From positions 1-36,281 of the forward strand of contig CAIUDH010000008.1 of NCBI GenBank assembly GCA_903897855.1: DNA of 36,281 bases. Reading direction: 5' to 3'. Shown piece after piece: positions 25,442-34,873 of this stretch; within the stretch, counting starts at the first letter, position 1; every line of letters starts with the position of its first letter. Position numbers and translations under genes: made by a program. The notes beneath the pieces are model-generated. The model ran no database searches, had not been told where the DNA came from, and saw nothing but the letters and a program-made list of their open reading frames with translations. This DNA is from an uncultured Bacteroidota bacterium (lineage in GTDB: Bacteria; Bacteroidota; Bacteroidia; UKL13-3).

Positions 25442-26134
25442 TTAAATCTCCATTTTCCGTTCCTCCTCCATATAGATTTTAGAATTTGAACTTTGCATTT
25501 TCAGTGCTATAAACGACAAGCGCAAAGCAAGCGCTAATGAAATGAAGGCACCTAGAAAAATGTATGCGTATTTTTCTTGTATGAGGCAGAAATCATATAA
25601 GCCATGAAAAAACATGGCACCACCAATACCCATAAAGGTGTAACGTATGCTCTTATTACGATTAAATTTAGCCAACCCCACGTAATACCCCATAATAACG
25701 GAAAAAGTAAAATGTGCAGGTACCGCAGTAACCATTCGTAATAGCGCTGTTTGCATCGGATTGTCGGCACGGAATACGTACATTAGATTTTCAATGGTCG
25801 CAAACCCCATACTAATCATCACACAATAAATGATCCCATCAAAAGGTTCATTAAACGCCTTGTTACGATAGGCTGCCCACCGCATAAAAAAATACTTGCT
25901 TCCTTCTTCTGCGCCGGCTATCACCAGAAACGACATATACGCCGTGATCAACAGATCGAGTTTGTTTTCGACCCCTAGTTTGTACTCGAGCAATGCGGCA
26001 GGTATTACACTCAGCATTCCGAATAAAAATACTTTAAAAAGCAGTCCTATGGGTTCTCTATCATGTTTATCTCGATAGTACGTGTAAAGCATCAGTGCGG
26101 CAGAAGGCGCGATGGCAATAATAAAAGTGTTCAT
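25442..26134 (-). CDS. PrsW-family intramembrane metalloprotease
   Basis: A 230-residue polytopic membrane protein. The family's conserved residues are visible: E76-E77 with K80 in AGAEEGSK, F98-D99-G100 in EPFDGIIY, E115-N116 in ATIEN, H141 and H177. In Gram-positives PrsW cleaves an anti-sigma factor; in this protein only the family fold and motifs are established, not the target. No sigma or anti-sigma gene is near. It lies directly upstream of the TIGR02757 gene. Confidence 0.9.
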   Translation of the reverse strand: MNTFIIAIAPSAALMLYTYYRDKHDREPIGLLFKVFLFGMLSVIPAALLEYKLGVENKLDLLITAYMSFLVIAGAEEGSKYFFMRWAAYRNKAFNEPFDGIIYCVMISMGFATIENLMYVFRADNPMQTALLRMVTAVPAHFTFSVIMGYYVGLAKFNRNKSIRYTFMGIGGAMFFHGLYDFCLIQEKYAYIFLGAFISLALALRLSFIALKMQSSNSKIYMEEERKMEI

Positions 26135-26750
26135 TTCGGCATTCTCAAAGTTGGCAAAAGAATTGTTAAGTTAAGCCATAAAGGCGAAATTATTTTGTTG
26201 TTGTTTCTATTTCTGGAGAGGGTTACGAAAAGAAATATTTTTTCCCGCCCCGGCATTTATGTGCATTCAAACCCCATCGTAAACATGATTAAAAATTTAT
26301 CAAGCTGTTATCCTCTCCTATTTGTAATCACTGCCTTCCTACCATCTTCGAAAAGTATCCCAAATTACTACTGCGAATCGGTAGTGGAGACCTGCCATAA
26401 ATAGGTCTCAATATCCATAGTTTAGTCAAAAACAATCGCTTCTATATCCGGTTTTATCCAATTCCCAGCTTCGGTAATAGAACCCACATGATGCGGGAAT
26501 CACAAAATTATGCTAAAGCGAAACTTACCTATGCCTCGATCCTGTTGTGGAAAGGTCGTTTGGCAAGCCCAAGTTAGTATAGCCCAAGAGCGCCGTGAGT
26601 GTCAAAAAAACGGCTCTACCGTGTTCCAAATCTCCTATTTGCAAAGGCTAGTGTTCAAATATAATATTTAAACCCAAATAAAAACATACTCTTTACAAAA
26701 TTTTAATTTTTTGTATTGTCAAATTTATAACTTTGCCATTAGGTTTATAA
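26135..26750. other. 616-bp gene-poor region before the WD40 gene
   Basis: No convincing gene. A 39-codon frame from ATG 26285 to TAG 26404 has a short hydrophobic run (PLLFVITAFLP) and is overlapped at its stop by a hairpin (GAGACCT / AGGTCTC, 26387-26409). A second imperfect stem (AGAGC-G-CCGT / ACGGCTCT) lies near 26590-26625. A minus-strand -7 box (26656-26663) has no -33. The promoter of the WD40 gene is at the right edge. Confidence 0.5.
26728..26735 (+). promoter_or_regulatory. -7 promoter box of the WD40 gene
   Basis: TAACTTTG is an exact TAnnTTTG match, 27 bp before the chosen ATG. A TTTG at 26710-26713 is present but only 14 bp upstream instead of 19-20. Confidence 0.5.
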
Positions 26751-26762
26751 ATGTATCTAAAT

Positions 26763-27968
26763 ATGAAACAGCTTTACATTGGAATAATTTTGCTCTTCGG
26801 ATTTTTGTGCGTTCAATCTCAGATAGTCGTCACGAAGCCATTTGCTATTCTCTCCGGACATACGGATGAGGTTGTTTGTGTAGCTATTTCTCCGAATGGG
26901 AAATATATCGCAACCGGTTCATGGGATAAAAATATTAACATTTATGGCGGTGATAGTTTTAAACTACTTGCAAAGTTAATAGGGCATTCTACCGTTGTTA
27001 ACACCATCGCTTTCAATAAAGAAGGGAAACTGCTTCTCTCTACTTCCAACGATCATTTCGCCATGATTTGGAGTTCTGATAGTGGCAAATTGCTTTATAC
27101 CTTAATTGGACATACCGATAATGTAAACTGTGGTATCATTGATTTTCAAAACAAGACCGCGATTACGGGTTCGCGTGATGGCACCATCAAGCTCTGGGAT
27201 CTAACCAAGAAAGGGGTTTTGCTTAGAACCATCACCATTGGTTCTAATATTAATAAAATAGCCCTTACCAATGATGGAAGAAATCTGATCATTGCCTCTG
27301 AAAAATCCGATGTTCTGATTTACGATTTAACGGGTAAACTTGTTAAAACATTGGTAGGGCATAAAGGATCGATATTGTCGGCAGCAATCGCCATAAACAA
27401 CAAATTTATTGCTTCGGCATCGGTAGACAAAACGGTCATATTATGGGATCCCGTGACCGGCAAAATGGTTAAAACATTCACTGATTTTGGAAACAGAGTG
27501 ACGGGAGTGGCTTTTAGTCGGGATGGTAAATATTTGGCTACCTCTTGTTTCGATGGAAAAGCAAAAGTATGGGAAATAGAGAGTGGCAAGGTGGTATATA
27601 GTTACGAAAGTAATGGAATGTATCTCTCTGATATTGCATTTTCTATTGATGCCAGTTTTTTGGTTACCGCACCTCAAATTCGTGAGATAGAAAATAATGG
27701 AGCCCGTGTATTTAAGGCTATAGAAATTGTAAATGCAAAGCAAAATACACCCACCGTAAGACCCGGTGGGAATAACACAAAAACAACCACCAACAGCAGA
27801 AAGAAAGAGGAGGATGAGGATTGGACCGCTTGGAAAGATCCCAACCCCCAAGCTGACTCAACGGCTAATAATGTTCGCCCCAAGCGAGTACTTACCCAAG
27901 AAGACAGCCTACTTATGCAGCGCCGTAAATTGCATCAAGATTCCATAAGAGCGGGGCTCATTAGATAA
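26763..27968 (+). CDS. Secreted WD40-repeat protein
   Basis: A 401-residue protein from the ATG at 26763 (an ATG at 26751 adds four residues). Signal peptide about 1-20, ending VQSQ. Seven WD40 repeats fill residues about 25-325, starting near SGHTDEVV, GHSTVV, GHTDNV, the fourth without GH, GHKGSI, then two weaker blades; this fits one closed seven-bladed propeller. The tail (about 330-401) is low complexity, Thr/Asn- and Lys/Glu-rich with a Trp pair (DWTAWKDPNPQ), and is probably unstructured. It has its own promoter. The function is unknown; it is likely a periplasmic or surface scaffold. Confidence 0.82.
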   Translation: MKQLYIGIILLFGFLCVQSQIVVTKPFAILSGHTDEVVCVAISPNGKYIATGSWDKNINIYGGDSFKLLAKLIGHSTVVNTIAFNKEGKLLLSTSNDHFAMIWSSDSGKLLYTLIGHTDNVNCGIIDFQNKTAITGSRDGTIKLWDLTKKGVLLRTITIGSNINKIALTNDGRNLIIASEKSDVLIYDLTGKLVKTLVGHKGSILSAAIAINNKFIASASVDKTVILWDPVTGKMVKTFTDFGNRVTGVAFSRDGKYLATSCFDGKAKVWEIESGKVVYSYESNGMYLSDIAFSIDASFLVTAPQIREIENNGARVFKAIEIVNAKQNTPTVRPGGNNTKTTTNSRKKEEDEDWTAWKDPNPQADSTANNVRPKRVLTQEDSLLMQRRKLHQDSIRAGLIR

Positions 27969-27988
27969 ATCAGGATTAATAATTATTA

Positions 27989-28010
27989 TTGCGTTTTATT
28001 AGCAACGCAA
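27989..28010 (+). promoter_or_regulatory. Hairpin directly before the start of the 183-residue gene
   Basis: TTGCGTT / AACGCAA, a perfect 7-bp stem with an 8-nt loop, ends two bases before the ATG at 28012. It fills about half of the 43-bp gap after the WD40 gene. No U-run follows. It could limit ribosome access or protect the 3' end of the WD40 message. Confidence 0.4.
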
Positions 28011-28011
28011 A

Positions 28012-28563
28012 ATGCAGGACATCGAGCCCTACTTTAAATGGCGCGATTTTTACATCGCAGAAGAGGACCCACTTTCGCCTTTTTACAATCGACAATACAA
28101 CGAATTTGCGTATGATAAACATATCTATAATTTTTTCATACATCCACAGTGGGACGACATCGGAAGTGAAACTCTTTATGTAAAAATACTTTTTGTAGAC
28201 TACGAAAAAAACTACTGTATCATTGAATGTATTGGTGAATGGAATGATGCCATCAATAATGATATTATGCTTCTGAAACGTGAGGTGCTGGAACCATTGG
28301 TAGCAGAAGGAATTACTAAGATAATTGTGATTGGAGAGAATGTTTTGATTTTTCATGGGGGAGGAGATGATTATTATGCAGAGTTGGTGGAAGAAGTTGA
28401 ACAAGGGTTTGTAGCCTTTGTTAATTTCCCAGATAATGTATTGCGTGAATTTAAGCTAGAACGCATCAATAGCTATCTGCTTTTTTATAATGAAATAAGC
28501 TGGAGGGGTCAGCGCCCCATTCAGGTACTGAAAGAAATCGAAGAGAAATTATTCCTGACTTAA
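28012..28563 (+). CDS. Conserved hypothetical protein, acidic, function unknown
   Basis: I do not recognise this 183-residue protein. It has no signal peptide and no membrane segment, is acidic and rich in aromatic residues, and opens with FKWRDFYIAEEDPLSPF. Alternating hydrophobic strands (TLYVKILFVDY, CIIECIGEW) and a helix near LKREVLEPL suggest a compact alpha/beta fold. The pattern 'TKIIVIGENVLIFHGGGDDYY' (residues about 102-122) could be a conserved core. It follows the WD40 gene by 43 bp with a hairpin over the gap, so it may be co-transcribed. Its codon usage looks like its neighbours. Confidence 0.65.
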   Translation: MQDIEPYFKWRDFYIAEEDPLSPFYNRQYNEFAYDKHIYNFFIHPQWDDIGSETLYVKILFVDYEKNYCIIECIGEWNDAINNDIMLLKREVLEPLVAEGITKIIVIGENVLIFHGGGDDYYAELVEEVEQGFVAFVNFPDNVLREFKLERINSYLLFYNEISWRGQRPIQVLKEIEEKLFLT

Positions 28564-28724
28564 TCTTTCGTGTTAAACTCTAACAAACGACACAATTTCC
28601 TGTTTACCCCCTGAGCCGAATCAGATTACAACATAAAGTCAGAAATTTCGCTTCAAAATCGGCTATTTTTTCCGAAAACTATTTTGGAATTGCATTTGAG
28701 ACTATCTTCAAAAAATAGATAATC

Positions 28725-31322
28725 ATGAACCTGAACAATTTTACCATAAAAGCCCAGGAAGCCATTCAAAAAGGAGTTGAGCTTGCGGTGGCGAATAGTC
28801 AGCAAGGAGTTGAGACCGGGCATATACTCAAGGGCATATTAACTGAGGATGAAAATACGGCTCCCTTCCTGTTAAAGAAATCAGGCGTGAATGTAGCTCA
28901 ATTAACTAAAGTTTTAGATGCACAAATCTTAAGCTACCCAAAAGTTACGGGTGCTCAACCTTTTCTGAGCAACGATTCACAACAGGTCGTATTTAAAGCT
29001 TCGAATTACCTCAAAGAGTTTAACGATGAATATGCCAGCATCGAGCATTTGTTATTAAGCTTGGTGAATCAAAAAGACAAAACGAGCCGCATCTTACAAG
29101 ATGCAGGATTGACAGAAAAGGGACTGAAAGAGGCCATTAAAGAGCTGAGAGGGGGTAATAGCATCAACGATCAAAATGCAGAAAGCACTACCAATGCCCT
29201 CAATAAATACGCACGCAACCTAAACCAGGCTGCCGCCGCAGGTAAACTTGATCCAGTTATTGGCCGAGATGAAGAGATTCGCAGAGTGTTACAAATTTTA
29301 TCACGTCGAACCAAAAACAATCCTGTTTTAATTGGAGAACCAGGTGTAGGCAAAACTGCCATTGCCGAAGGGTTAGCCCATCGAATCGTAATCGGTGATG
29401 TGCCCGAAAATTTAAAATCGAAGCAGGTGTTTAGCCTTGACATGGCTTCATTGATTGCCGGAGCTAAATATAAAGGCGAATTTGAAGAACGCTTAAAAAG
29501 TGTGGTGAATGAGGTGATGAAAAGCAATGGAGAAATTGTACTGTTCATTGATGAGATACATACTCTTGTGGGTGCGGGTGGTGGTGGCGAAGGCGCTATG
29601 GATGCCGCCAATATTTTAAAACCTGCTTTAGCCCGTGGAGAATTACGTGCCATTGGTGCAACCACGTTAAACGAATATCAAAAATATATAGAAAAGGACA
29701 AAGCGTTAGAGCGGCGTTTTCAGAAAGTATTTGTTGACGAACCAGACACTGAGAGTGCGATTGCAATTTTGAGGGGATTAAAAGAGCGCTATGAATCGCA
29801 TCACAAAGTACGTATTAAAGATGAAGCCATTATTGCCGCTGTGGAGCTATCACAACGCTATATCACCGATCGGTTTTTGCCCGACAAAGCCATCGATTTA
29901 ATTGATGAAGCCGCGGCGAAACTTCGCTTAGAAATAGATAGTGTACCAGAAGAGCTGGATGAGATTGAACGAAAAATTATGCAGTTGGAAATAGAGCGGG
30001 AAGCAATAAAACGAGAAGGTGACAACAAGAAATTGGAAGAATTAAGCAAGGAGATTGCCAAACAAAATGATGAAAGGAATGCTTTAAAATCGAGATGGCA
30101 AGAAGAAAAATCGGTCGTAGATAAAATTCAATCATCAAAATCAGAAATCGAGAACCTAAAGTTTGAAGCCGAACAAGCAGAACGAGCTGGCGACTATGGG
30201 AAAGTGGCCGAGATTCGTTATGGTAGAATAAAAGAGGTGGAAATAGAACTCGATAAAAATCAGCACTTGCTGGTGGAGCGGCAAAAGAACAATTCCTCCC
30301 TTATTAATGAAGAAGTGACCAGTGAGACCATTGCTGAAATTATCAGTAAATGGACGGGGGTGCCAGTGAACAGTATGTTACAAAGCGATCGCGAAAAGTT
30401 ATTGAATCTAGAAGATGAATTACACAAACGTGTTGTCGGGCAAGAGTTAGCCATAGAAGCTTTAAGTGACGCGGTGCGCCGTAGTCGGGCAGGGCTGAAC
30501 GACCCCAAAAAACCAATTGGTTCATTCATTTTTTTAGGGACCACCGGCGTTGGAAAAACCGAACTCGCGAAATCGTTGGCTGAATATTTATTTAATAGCG
30601 ACCATGCTATGGTGCGCATTGACATGAGTGAATATCAGGAGAAGCATACCGTGAGCCGACTCATTGGAGCACCTCCGGGATATATTGGGTATGATGAAGG
30701 CGGCCAATTAACAGAGGCCGTACGCCGTCGTCCCTATTGTGTAATATTACTTGATGAAATTGAAAAAGCGCATCCTGATGTATTTAACATCTTATTACAA
30801 GTGTTGGATGATGGAAGATTAACGGATAATAAAGGACGTGTAGCTAACTTCAAAAATACAATCATCATCATGACCAGCAATATGGGCTCACCTATTATAC
30901 AGGAAAACTTCGAGAATGTGAAAGAAGATGAAGATGTATTTGCCGTTGTTGAAACCACCAAAGTACAAGTGATGGAAGTTTTGCGACAACAAATCCGTCC
31001 AGAGTTTTTAAATCGTGTAGATGAGATCATTATGTTCAACCCTTTGCGTAAAAAAGACATTAAACACATTGTCGAATTGCAATTGGCCAGCTTGAAGAAA
31101 ATGCTCGAAGAGAATGAGATGAAATTAGAATGGACCGATGAGGCGCTTGAATACCTCACGCAACATGGTTATGAGCCACAATATGGTGCTCGCCCTCTGA
31201 AACGGTTGATACAAAAAGAGGTTGTGAATTTGTTGAGTAAAAAAATCTTAGCCGATAGTATAGACAAAACGAAACCCATTGTTCTGGATAGTTTTGAGGA
31301 TCGTTTGGTGGTTCGGAATTGA
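28725..31322 (+). CDS. clpB: ClpB protein disaggregase
   Basis: ClpB is a hexameric AAA+ chaperone that, with DnaK, pulls proteins from aggregates. The 865 residues are the full family length. Order: Clp N-domain (1-145), first AAA+ domain with Walker A GEPGVGKT (204-211) and Walker B LFIDE (273-277), the coiled-coil M-domain (about 405-525), second AAA+ domain with Walker A GTTGVGKT (605-612) and the [12 protein letters not shown] segment. No ClpP-binding loop is evident, consistent with a disaggregase. No CIRCE element is seen upstream. Two imperfect -7 boxes (28680 and 28691) and an AU-rich hairpin lie just before the start. Confidence 0.97.
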   Translation: MNLNNFTIKAQEAIQKGVELAVANSQQGVETGHILKGILTEDENTAPFLLKKSGVNVAQLTKVLDAQILSYPKVTGAQPFLSNDSQQVVFKASNYLKEFNDEYASIEHLLLSLVNQKDKTSRILQDAGLTEKGLKEAIKELRGGNSINDQNAESTTNALNKYARNLNQAAAAGKLDPVIGRDEEIRRVLQILSRRTKNNPVLIGEPGVGKTAIAEGLAHRIVIGDVPENLKSKQVFSLDMASLIAGAKYKGEFEERLKSVVNEVMKSNGEIVLFIDEIHTLVGAGGGGEGAMDAANILKPALARGELRAIGATTLNEYQKYIEKDKALERRFQKVFVDEPDTESAIAILRGLKERYESHHKVRIKDEAIIAAVELSQRYITDRFLPDKAIDLIDEAAAKLRLEIDSVPEELDEIERKIMQLEIEREAIKREGDNKKLEELSKEIAKQNDERNALKSRWQEEKSVVDKIQSSKSEIENLKFEAEQAERAGDYGKVAEIRYGRIKEVEIELDKNQHLLVERQKNNSSLINEEVTSETIAEIISKWTGVPVNSMLQSDREKLLNLEDELHKRVVGQELAIEALSDAVRRSRAGLNDPKKPIGSFIFLGTTGVGKTELAKSLAEYLFNSDHAMVRIDMSEYQEKHTVSRLIGAPPGYIGYDEGGQLTEAVRRRPYCVILLDEIEKAHPDVFNILLQVLDDGRLTDNKGRVANFKNTIIIMTSNMGSPIIQENFENVKEDEDVFAVVETTKVQVMEVLRQQIRPEFLNRVDEIIMFNPLRKKDIKHIVELQLASLKKMLEENEMKLEWTDEALEYLTQHGYEPQYGARPLKRLIQKEVVNLLSKKILADSIDKTKPIVLDSFEDRLVVRN

Positions 31323-31430
31323 GTTCCTTCCTTACAACGAGGTTTTAAAATTAGGAGATATGCGTTAATTTTTCTTTCAGGGCGTCATTCCATTTTCAAT
31401 TTCCCCTATCTTAGCACCCGTTTCTAATTC

Positions 31431-33188
31431 ATGACAAAAATCAAAACGGGTATTGCCTTCGATTGGCAATTGATGAGAAGGGTGTATGGCATGGCTTCTC
31501 CATATAAAAAGCAAGTGTGGTGGGCTGTTCTGCTCACTGTGATGATGGCTTTATTGGGTTCCTTGCGCCCATTGTTAGTGCAATATGTTATCGACCACAA
31601 AATTTCGGGCAAAGATGAAGTTGGATTATTGTGGCTCACGATCTTACTCGTTGGCATGCTGTTTCTTCAAACTTTTTTTCAATTCTATCAAGGGTATATT
31701 ACACAAGTCTTGGGGCAAAATGTGGTACGTGATTTACGCAAAAAAATATATTCTTTCATCCTCAAAGCCAAACTTAGTTATTTTGATAAAACACCGGTAG
31801 GAACGATTGTAACTCGCACTGTGAATGACATCGAGACGATCGCTGATAATTTCTCTGAAGGGCTAATCACCATCAGTGGTGACATCTTACAAATCGTGCT
31901 CATTCTTTTTTTTATGTTCTATCAAAGTTGGGAAATGAGTTTAGTGTCGCTATCCGTATTGCCCCTTCTTTTAATCGCTGCAAACTTATTTAAAAACAAA
32001 GTGAAAGCTTCTTTCCATGCGGTGCGTAATGCTGTATCAAAACTAAATGCATTCGTGCAGGAACATATTCAGGGGATGCAGATCGTCCAAATTTTTGGAG
32101 TGGAGAAGCAGGAGTTTGAAAAATTTAGTACTATCAACAAAGAACATACCAAAGCCAATATCGACGGTATCATGGCCTATTCGCTATTTTTTCCCGTGGT
32201 TGAAATTATTACCGCCTTATCGGTTGCTCTCATTATTTGGTTTGGCTTACATGGCGTACTTGCACAAAATGGAATCACTCCCGGAATGATCACCGCATTT
32301 ATCATGTACATTAACATGTTTTATCGCCCAATTCGCGTTATCGCCGATCGTTTTAACACCATGCAAATGGGAATGGTAGCTTCTGAGCGTGTATTCAAAT
32401 TAATTGATGATACCTCTGTTTTAGAAACCGATCACGGAACCATGGTCACCCCGATTTTAGGAAATATAAAATTTAATGCTGTTTCTTTTGGCTACCTCCC
32501 ACTCCAAAATGTATTACACAATATCAGCTTGGAAGTGCCGGCGGGTAAAACTACCGCCATCATAGGTGCTACAGGGTCGGGCAAAACAACGATCATAAAT
32601 TTGCTCAATCGATTTTATGAATATCATGATGGCGAAATAAGCATCGACGGCATCCCTATCAAGGACTATACGCTGACTCATTTAAGAGGTAATATCGGTA
32701 TGGTTTTACAGGATGGATTTTTGTTTCGTGGCACCATTGCCGAAAACATCTCCCTCTATGACGATACTATTTCGATGCAAAAAATTAAAGACGCTGCACA
32801 AGCCATTGGAGCCCATGATTTCATCGAGAAACTTCCTGGAGGTTACCATTATAATGTCATGGAACGTGGGGCGACCTTATCGACTGGGCAGAGACAATTA
32901 ATTTCATTTGCCAGAGTATTGGCACAAAATCCTAATATCCTAATCTTAGACGAGGCCACTTCATCTATCGATTCGGCCAACGAAGAGATTATTCAAAACG
33001 CCATTAAAATCTTATTGAAAACTCGGACTTCAATAGTTATTGCACACCGTCTCAGCACCATCCAAAACGCTGATGAGATTGTGGTACTAGACCACGGTGA
33101 AATTGTTGAAAGGGGTACGCATGAAAACTTATTAAACCAAAAAGGAGCCTATAAATTGCTCTATGATGTTCAGTTTCAAGAGGTATAA
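31431..33188 (+). CDS. ABC exporter, fused permease and ATPase (MsbA/multidrug type)
   Basis: A 585-residue half-transporter that works as a homodimer or with a partner half, exporting lipids or drugs. The N-terminal membrane domain has about six helices (residues 25-325). The ATPase domain has Walker A GATGSGKTT (379-387), signature LSTGQRQ (483-489), Walker B ILILDEAT (503-510) and the H-loop H539. Q427 in VLQDGFLF is the Q-loop. Substrate cannot be read from sequence. It is the first gene of a compact plus-strand run; the PPTase gene starts 15 bp after it. A TATCTTAG at 31407 is a 7-of-8 match to a -7 box. Confidence 0.93.
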   Translation: MTKIKTGIAFDWQLMRRVYGMASPYKKQVWWAVLLTVMMALLGSLRPLLVQYVIDHKISGKDEVGLLWLTILLVGMLFLQTFFQFYQGYITQVLGQNVVRDLRKKIYSFILKAKLSYFDKTPVGTIVTRTVNDIETIADNFSEGLITISGDILQIVLILFFMFYQSWEMSLVSLSVLPLLLIAANLFKNKVKASFHAVRNAVSKLNAFVQEHIQGMQIVQIFGVEKQEFEKFSTINKEHTKANIDGIMAYSLFFPVVEIITALSVALIIWFGLHGVLAQNGITPGMITAFIMYINMFYRPIRVIADRFNTMQMGMVASERVFKLIDDTSVLETDHGTMVTPILGNIKFNAVSFGYLPLQNVLHNISLEVPAGKTTAIIGATGSGKTTIINLLNRFYEYHDGEISIDGIPIKDYTLTHLRGNIGMVLQDGFLFRGTIAENISLYDDTISMQKIKDAAQAIGAHDFIEKLPGGYHYNVMERGATLSTGQRQLISFARVLAQNPNILILDEATSSIDSANEEIIQNAIKILLKTRTSIVIAHRLSTIQNADEIVVLDHGEIVERGTHENLLNQKGAYKLLYDVQFQEV

Positions 33189-33203
33189 ACAGAATCAAAA
33201 AAA

Positions 33204-33833
33204 GTGTTACACCGAATAATAAATACAAAGGAGTCAACAATTTATGTATGGCATATCACAGAAACTGCTGCTGAATTAGCCACACTACTTACCCCCTTTA
33301 AGCATTTAGCGATAAAGGATATGGATCACACTATGGCGTTGAAATTATGGCATAACACCCATTTCCTTAGCACGCGCATTTTGATGTTTAGGTATGCTGG
33401 TCTAACTTCAGCCATCCTTAAAAACGAGTATGGGCAGCCTACCAGTTTTGAAAAAAAAATATCCATTACCCATTCCAACCATTACACCGCAATCATTGTA
33501 AGTAAAAATTTTTCCGTGGCCATCGACCTTGAAAAGATTGACAACCGTATTTTACGCGTGGCACACAAATTTGTACATGAGAGGGAAATGTTTTTTCAGG
33601 AAGCTGAAAATGCCATCTATACTACCTTAATTTGGAGTGCCAAAGAAACTCTTTACAAATTATTTAGTGCCAACGAGGTGATTTTTAAAGAGGAGCTTCG
33701 AATTCAACCTTTTGAATATGACCGAGAAGGCTGTTTTATTGGGGATATTTTTAAACACCCAAAAATATTGGGTGTCAAAATACACTATTTAACCTTTGAC
33801 AATTATGTTCTAACCTTCTGCGAACAAGAATAA
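33204..33833 (+). CDS. 4'-phosphopantetheinyl transferase superfamily protein
   Basis: Predicted Sfp-type enzyme that transfers phosphopantetheine from CoA to a Ser on carrier proteins. The metal-binding and catalytic core is visible: D108 and E110 in VAIDLEKID, and WSAKE (144-148) with K147-E148. ISITHS (87-91) is the usual segment before it. It is 209 residues, near the family norm. The start is GTG at 33204, the only usual start codon upstream of the conserved region; the next in-frame ATG is about residue 40. It starts 15 bp after the ABC gene and 27 bp before plsY. Which carrier protein it modifies is unknown. Confidence 0.85.
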   Translation: MLHRIINTKESTIYVWHITETAAELATLLTPFKHLAIKDMDHTMALKLWHNTHFLSTRILMFRYAGLTSAILKNEYGQPTSFEKKISITHSNHYTAIIVSKNFSVAIDLEKIDNRILRVAHKFVHEREMFFQEAENAIYTTLIWSAKETLYKLFSANEVIFKEELRIQPFEYDREGCFIGDIFKHPKILGVKIHYLTFDNYVLTFCEQE

Positions 33834-33855
33834 AAGTCATTTAATTTAAATTTAG

Positions 33856-33863
33856 TAAATTTG
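33856..33863 (+). promoter_or_regulatory. -7 promoter box overlapping the plsY start
   Basis: TAAATTTG is an exact TAnnTTTG match; its last three bases are the putative TTG start codon of plsY. No -33 box is visible. If it is used, plsY would start later. Confidence 0.35.
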
Positions 33864-34556
33864 AACTTCGTAATTAATTATACAAATTGGCAAGCTTTGG
33901 AAGGATTAGAGTTAACTAGAATAATTGTATTTGCTGTTTTAGCATACCTGGTAGGTTCGATACCGACAGCAGTGATTGTGAGCAAAGGTTTTTTTGGAAT
34001 GGATATTCGTGAACACGGTAGTGGGAATGCTGGTGCTACTAACACCTTTCGTGTTTTAGGACGGAATTATGGCATTATCGTTATGGTTATTGATGTTCTG
34101 AAGGGGTTCACCGCAGCTAATTTTGCTTTTTTTATCGGAAATTACTTCTATGGAGAGGAACGATTTGTAAACCTACAGTTGCTTTTCGGTTTGCTTGCTG
34201 TGATTGGTCATGTATTCCCGATATACATCGGCTTTAAGGGCGGCAAAGGAGTTGCCACACTATTCGGAATGATACTTTCGGTAAATTTGCCTGCTGCAGC
34301 CATTTGTGTTGTATTTTTTCTGATTATCCTGCTTACGACCCGTTTTGTTTCATTAAGCAGTATGATGGCTGCTGTCATGTTACCCATCTCAATTTTATTC
34401 ATTTTTCATAACCACGAGAAATGGCTCATTGTTTTTGGCATATCAATTGCTTTAATGGTAATCCTTACGCACCGAAAGAATATTATTAGATTGTTCGGAG
34501 GCAATGAAAGCAAAGCCAATATTCTTAAGAAACATCGTAAGGGAAATCAAACTTAA
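33861..34556 (+). CDS. plsY: Glycerol-3-phosphate acyltransferase PlsY
   Basis: PlsY transfers acyl groups from acyl-phosphate to glycerol-3-phosphate, the first step of phospholipid synthesis; inner-membrane enzyme with about five helices. Conserved motifs: YLVGSIPTAV (34-43), the glycerol-phosphate loop REHGSGNAGATNTFR (50-64), VIGHVFPIYIGFKGGKGVAT (residues about 113-132). The family length is 200-220 residues, and the first 12-20 residues here appear extra. The long form starts at a TTG inside a -7 box; a TTG at 33897 gives 219 residues and fits better. Which start is used is not settled. It lies in the run between PPTase and clpS. Confidence 0.93.
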   Translation: MNFVINYTNWQALEGLELTRIIVFAVLAYLVGSIPTAVIVSKGFFGMDIREHGSGNAGATNTFRVLGRNYGIIVMVIDVLKGFTAANFAFFIGNYFYGEERFVNLQLLFGLLAVIGHVFPIYIGFKGGKGVATLFGMILSVNLPAAAICVVFFLIILLTTRFVSLSSMMAAVMLPISILFIFHNHEKWLIVFGISIALMVILTHRKNIIRLFGGNESKANILKKHRKGNQT

Positions 34557-34580
34557 ATTTGTTTCAAAGCAACATAAAAT

Positions 34581-34862
34581 ATGCTAGGAACCCAATTAGA
34601 AGAAGCCTTAGAACTGGCGATTGAGCATGATAAACAATATGCTTTAATTTTATATAATGATGATGTAAATACTTTTGATCACGTCATCCATTGTCTGGTA
34701 AAATATTGTGGCCACCAAATCTCTCAAGCCGAACAGTGTGCTAACATCGTACACTTTAAGGGGAAATGCCAAGTAAACAATGGTGCTTTAAAAGACATGC
34801 AACAACAATGCGCGGCGCTGTTGGAAGAAAAACTTAGTGCGAAAATTGAAGACAAGAATTAA
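34581..34862 (+). CDS. clpS: ATP-dependent Clp protease adaptor ClpS
   Basis: ClpS binds N-degron substrates and hands them to a Clp AAA+ unfoldase (ClpA or ClpC). The 93-residue protein has the ligand-binding motif YNDDVNTFDHVI (25-36) with the conserved N26-D27-D28, and the later GKC segment (58-60). Start is an ATG, 24 bp after plsY; the next gene starts 11 bp later. The helix following CGHQISQAEQCANIVH is typical of the family. Its partner unfoldase is not encoded in the window: ClpB does not take ClpS. Confidence 0.92.
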   Translation: MLGTQLEEALELAIEHDKQYALILYNDDVNTFDHVIHCLVKYCGHQISQAEQCANIVHFKGKCQVNNGALKDMQQQCAALLEEKLSAKIEDKN

Positions 34863-34873
34863 AAAAAACACTC

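Noticed and set aside
26063-26404. 113-codon open frame overlapping the PrsW gene
   Set aside because: Its first part is antisense to PrsW. Only the last 39 codons lie outside, and those are reported as a weak possibility.
28564-28724. CIRCE (HrcA) operator before clpB
   Set aside because: The TTAGCACTC-N9-GAGTGCTAA pattern was looked for and is absent.
29171-29665. 164-codon frame antisense to clpB
   Set aside because: Serine/proline-rich shadow of the highly conserved ClpB AAA+ domain; no own features.
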